From positions 1-56,334 of the forward strand of contig LRSR01003775.1 of NCBI GenBank assembly GCA_001579985.1: a stretch of 56,334 nucleotides of DNA, given 5' to 3'. Shown piece by piece: positions 54,848-56,334 of this stretch (the stretch's first letter is position 1; each line of letters begins with the position of its first letter). Made by a program: the position numbers and the translations under genes. The notes under the pieces were generated by a model. It had not been told where the DNA came from, ran no database searches, and was given only the letters and a program-made list of their open reading frames with translations. This stretch comes from Hypsibius dujardini (taxonomy: Eukaryota > Tardigrada > Eutardigrada > Parachela > Hypsibiidae).

Positions 54848-55428
54848 CTAGTAACCTGCAAGGAACAAAAACTGATACGACCAGAGATAATACCGGGAGG
54901 AAACTTTTTTTTTTGCACTTGATTTATTGATTGATTGATTGACTGACCGATCGATTGATTGATTGATTGATTGATTGATGAGGTTAGACTTGCATTTGAA
55001 ACCATCATTCCCCTTCCTCGCGTTGGAAAGTGTACTCACCTCGACTAACCGCTCTCGACATGGCCACGGGATTCAAGCTGCGTCGTGAAAGCCATGCCGG
55101 AAACTCCCCAATCTTCACCTGTCCGAATGGCGTGTCCGCTAAATCAAAATTAAAAAAGCCAATGAAATAAAGCTAATACATCAATCAAGCGCAGCCGAGA
55201 ATGCTACATTTATTGGGCAATCAAATCAAATCAATACATCAATCAAACGCAGTTAACCATGCTAATTTGAATCGGCAATCAAATTAAGCCAATCAACAAT
55301 CAAGCTATGCCAAGAATGCTGAAGAGTTACTTACGCTTTCCGTAGAAGCGGGCCGGGTCGTACGGGCCGTGGATGCGACGGTTGAACTCCACCGGGTACG
55401 CTCCGATTCCGAAATAGGTAAACTTCAT
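54848..55428 (-). pseudogene. ATP5MF: ATP synthase subunit f copy D (exons 1 and 2; exon 3 cut)
   Basis: Exon 1 (55428..55335) reads MKFTYFGIGAYPVEFNRRI, then HGPYDPARFYGK, with donor AAAGC|GTAAGT. Exon 2 (55138..55040) reads DTPFGQVKIGEFPAWLSRR. Both join in phase 1, as expected of the gene. Exon 3 begins normally after TTGCAG (GGT TAC T) and is then cut by a breakpoint at about 54850, giving a stop after two codons. This is the only copy with a complete exon 1, and it complements copy B, which has only exons 2 and 3. The intron holds an (ATTG)n run of about 50 bases. Confidence 0.8.
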
Positions 55429-55669
55429 TTTCCTCGATCTGGAAAAGAAGAAAACACATCACAACACCCCCAAAAAAATATGGAAAAAAATGGAGGATTC
55501 TCCATCGCGTCTCCAATTTCAACACTGCTTTCCGATGTCCGGCAATTGGGGAAAAAACGGTCACCTGACGGTGAGAAAATTAAAAAACAACCTGGCGGGA
55601 TGGGGGCAATCAAATCAAGCCAATCAACAATCAAGCGATAATCACAATGCTGAAGAGTCACTCACGCTT
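55429..55669. other. upstream flank of ATP synthase f copy D
   Basis: No feature beyond possible promoter sequence. A CAATCAA-rich stretch (55608-55636) recurs beside copy A. Confidence 0.3.
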
Positions 55670-55712
55670 TCCGTAGAAGCAGGCCAGATCGTACGGGCCG
55701 TGGATGCGATAC
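55670..55712 (-). pseudogene. ATP synthase subunit f exon 1 relic (D)
   Basis: The minus strand reads RIHGPYDLACFYGK with donor AAAGC|GTGAGT, lacking the Met end. It is equivalent to the relic at 31365-31420 beside copy A, so the block order is the same at both loci. Confidence 0.65.
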
Positions 55713-56006
55713 CTCTACCAAATTAATTCCGGTGTGAGGCGGGGGGGGGGGTTGGGGATTTTCATTTTCATTTCATCCGGGGCTGTAAATAATGGGCGCT
55801 TTTTTTACTAGTTTTGCGTTGCAATCGCTGTTTGATTGTTGAATTGACAGGACATTTTACATTCGGCTTTAACTCGAACCGGAAACGCATTGTGTACGTT
55901 GATTGATTGTTGATTCAGGTGGTCCAAGTTCGAGCCATTTTCTGTTTCAGTAGTTCTGTATTTTTGTACGAATTGCTCAACGTTTTTTTGCGTTTTCTTT
56001 TTCCAG
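55713..56006. other. spacer before second copy of the unidentified gene
   Basis: Contains a GGGGGGGGGG run (55741-55750). From 55805 it is almost identical to 32080-32274. No gene is seen. Confidence 0.35.
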
Positions 56007-56209
56007 GTGAGAGTAGGAATAAATTGGATGCTCCACTGCACGCATCGTAATTCTGGAAGAAGAAGCGCTCCGCCGGCGATTATTTCACAATCAAGGCTTT
56101 CGGGGAGAATCCGGCCATGTTAGAGTGTCAACAGGATGCGGTACCGGGCTTTGAGAAATTGGAGCTGCAACAGCAGGTCAGAGACGTGCTCAACGATATC
56201 GAGCTGAAG
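56007..56209 (+). pseudogene. second copy of the unidentified gene, first exon, with stop
   Basis: The same 203-base exon as 32275-32477 with identical borders (TTCCAG| and CTGAAG|GTACAT). It reads SRNKLDAPLHAS then TAA (56048-56050), where the other copy has CAA, and then continues FWKKKRSAGDYFTIKAFGEN and FEKLELQQQVRDVLNDIELK. The single C-to-T-type change makes this copy a pseudogene unless spliced around. The microsatellite that follows starts again at the window end. Confidence 0.6.
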
Positions 56210-56334
56210 GTACATTTTGTTTCAGCTTAGATTTCTGTGTACGACACACATTACAAGTGTCTTCTCTTTTCCTTCAGTCTGCTTGTAATTAGATGTCTGC
56301 AATGGGCTGTGGTTTGTATGTCTGTCTGTCTGTC

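Overview
This is animal nuclear DNA, not prokaryotic. Genes are split by mostly GT-AG introns, many of about 60-100 bases, separated by AT-rich intergenic DNA full of microsatellites, inverted-repeat elements and diverged transposase fragments. Ecdysozoan-like content (a gustatory-receptor-like seven-pass protein, astacin, a PAN-domain secreted protein, LRP-type YWTD/EGF modules, metazoan ATP synthase subunit f and HADHA) suggests an arthropod-grade invertebrate; a springtail or tardigrade would fit, but the sequence alone does not settle this. All exon structures below were read by eye from splice signals, frame and comparison of paralogues inside the window.

Layout. 0-3.3 kb: a piggyBac-type transposase gene on the minus strand, next to the 3' end of an unidentified host gene. 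3.3-9.3 kb: a 0.67 kb fold-back element flanked by TTAA, then a gustatory-receptor-like gene. 9.3-15.8 kb: sparse DNA with an aminopeptidase fragment, a 10-bp minisatellite, a small PAN-domain secreted protein and a possible minus-strand gene. 15.9-54.6 kb: the main feature, a tandem array of six paralogous genes plus one relic. 30.7-56.3 kb: between the array members lie repeated blocks carrying pieces of ATP synthase subunit f (four copies), an unidentified gene (two copies), a calmodulin-like half and a HADHA pseudogene.

The array. The shared core is a secreted six-bladed LDL-receptor-type YWTD beta-propeller followed by one EGF-like domain, with no transmembrane segment after it. The N-terminal half differs in every copy. 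Copy 1 (15.9 kb) has a signal peptide and a short helical leader. Copy 2 (20.8 kb) has an astacin domain lacking its catalytic Glu and then two bulb-type (B_lectin) domains. Copy 3 (27.1 kb) has a novel Cys-rich domain, B_lectin and a helical leader. Copy 4 (36.5 kb) has a plant-defensin-like CS-alpha-beta domain and B_lectin. Copy 5 (45.4 kb) has the same defensin-like domain and the helical leader. Copy 6 (52.0 kb) has only a signal exon. Every N-terminal module junction I could read is a phase-1 intron, so modules can be exchanged without breaking the frame. This is a module-swapping locus combining protease-like, lectin and defensin-like heads on one scaffold. A role in recognition of microbes or glycans is an inference.

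Decay is widespread. By eye only copy 6 has an uninterrupted core. Copies 1 and 2 are both broken in the same last YWTD motif, copy 3 lost blades 2-6 and EGF, copy 4 lost one propeller exon, and copy 5 runs into a foreign terminal exon.
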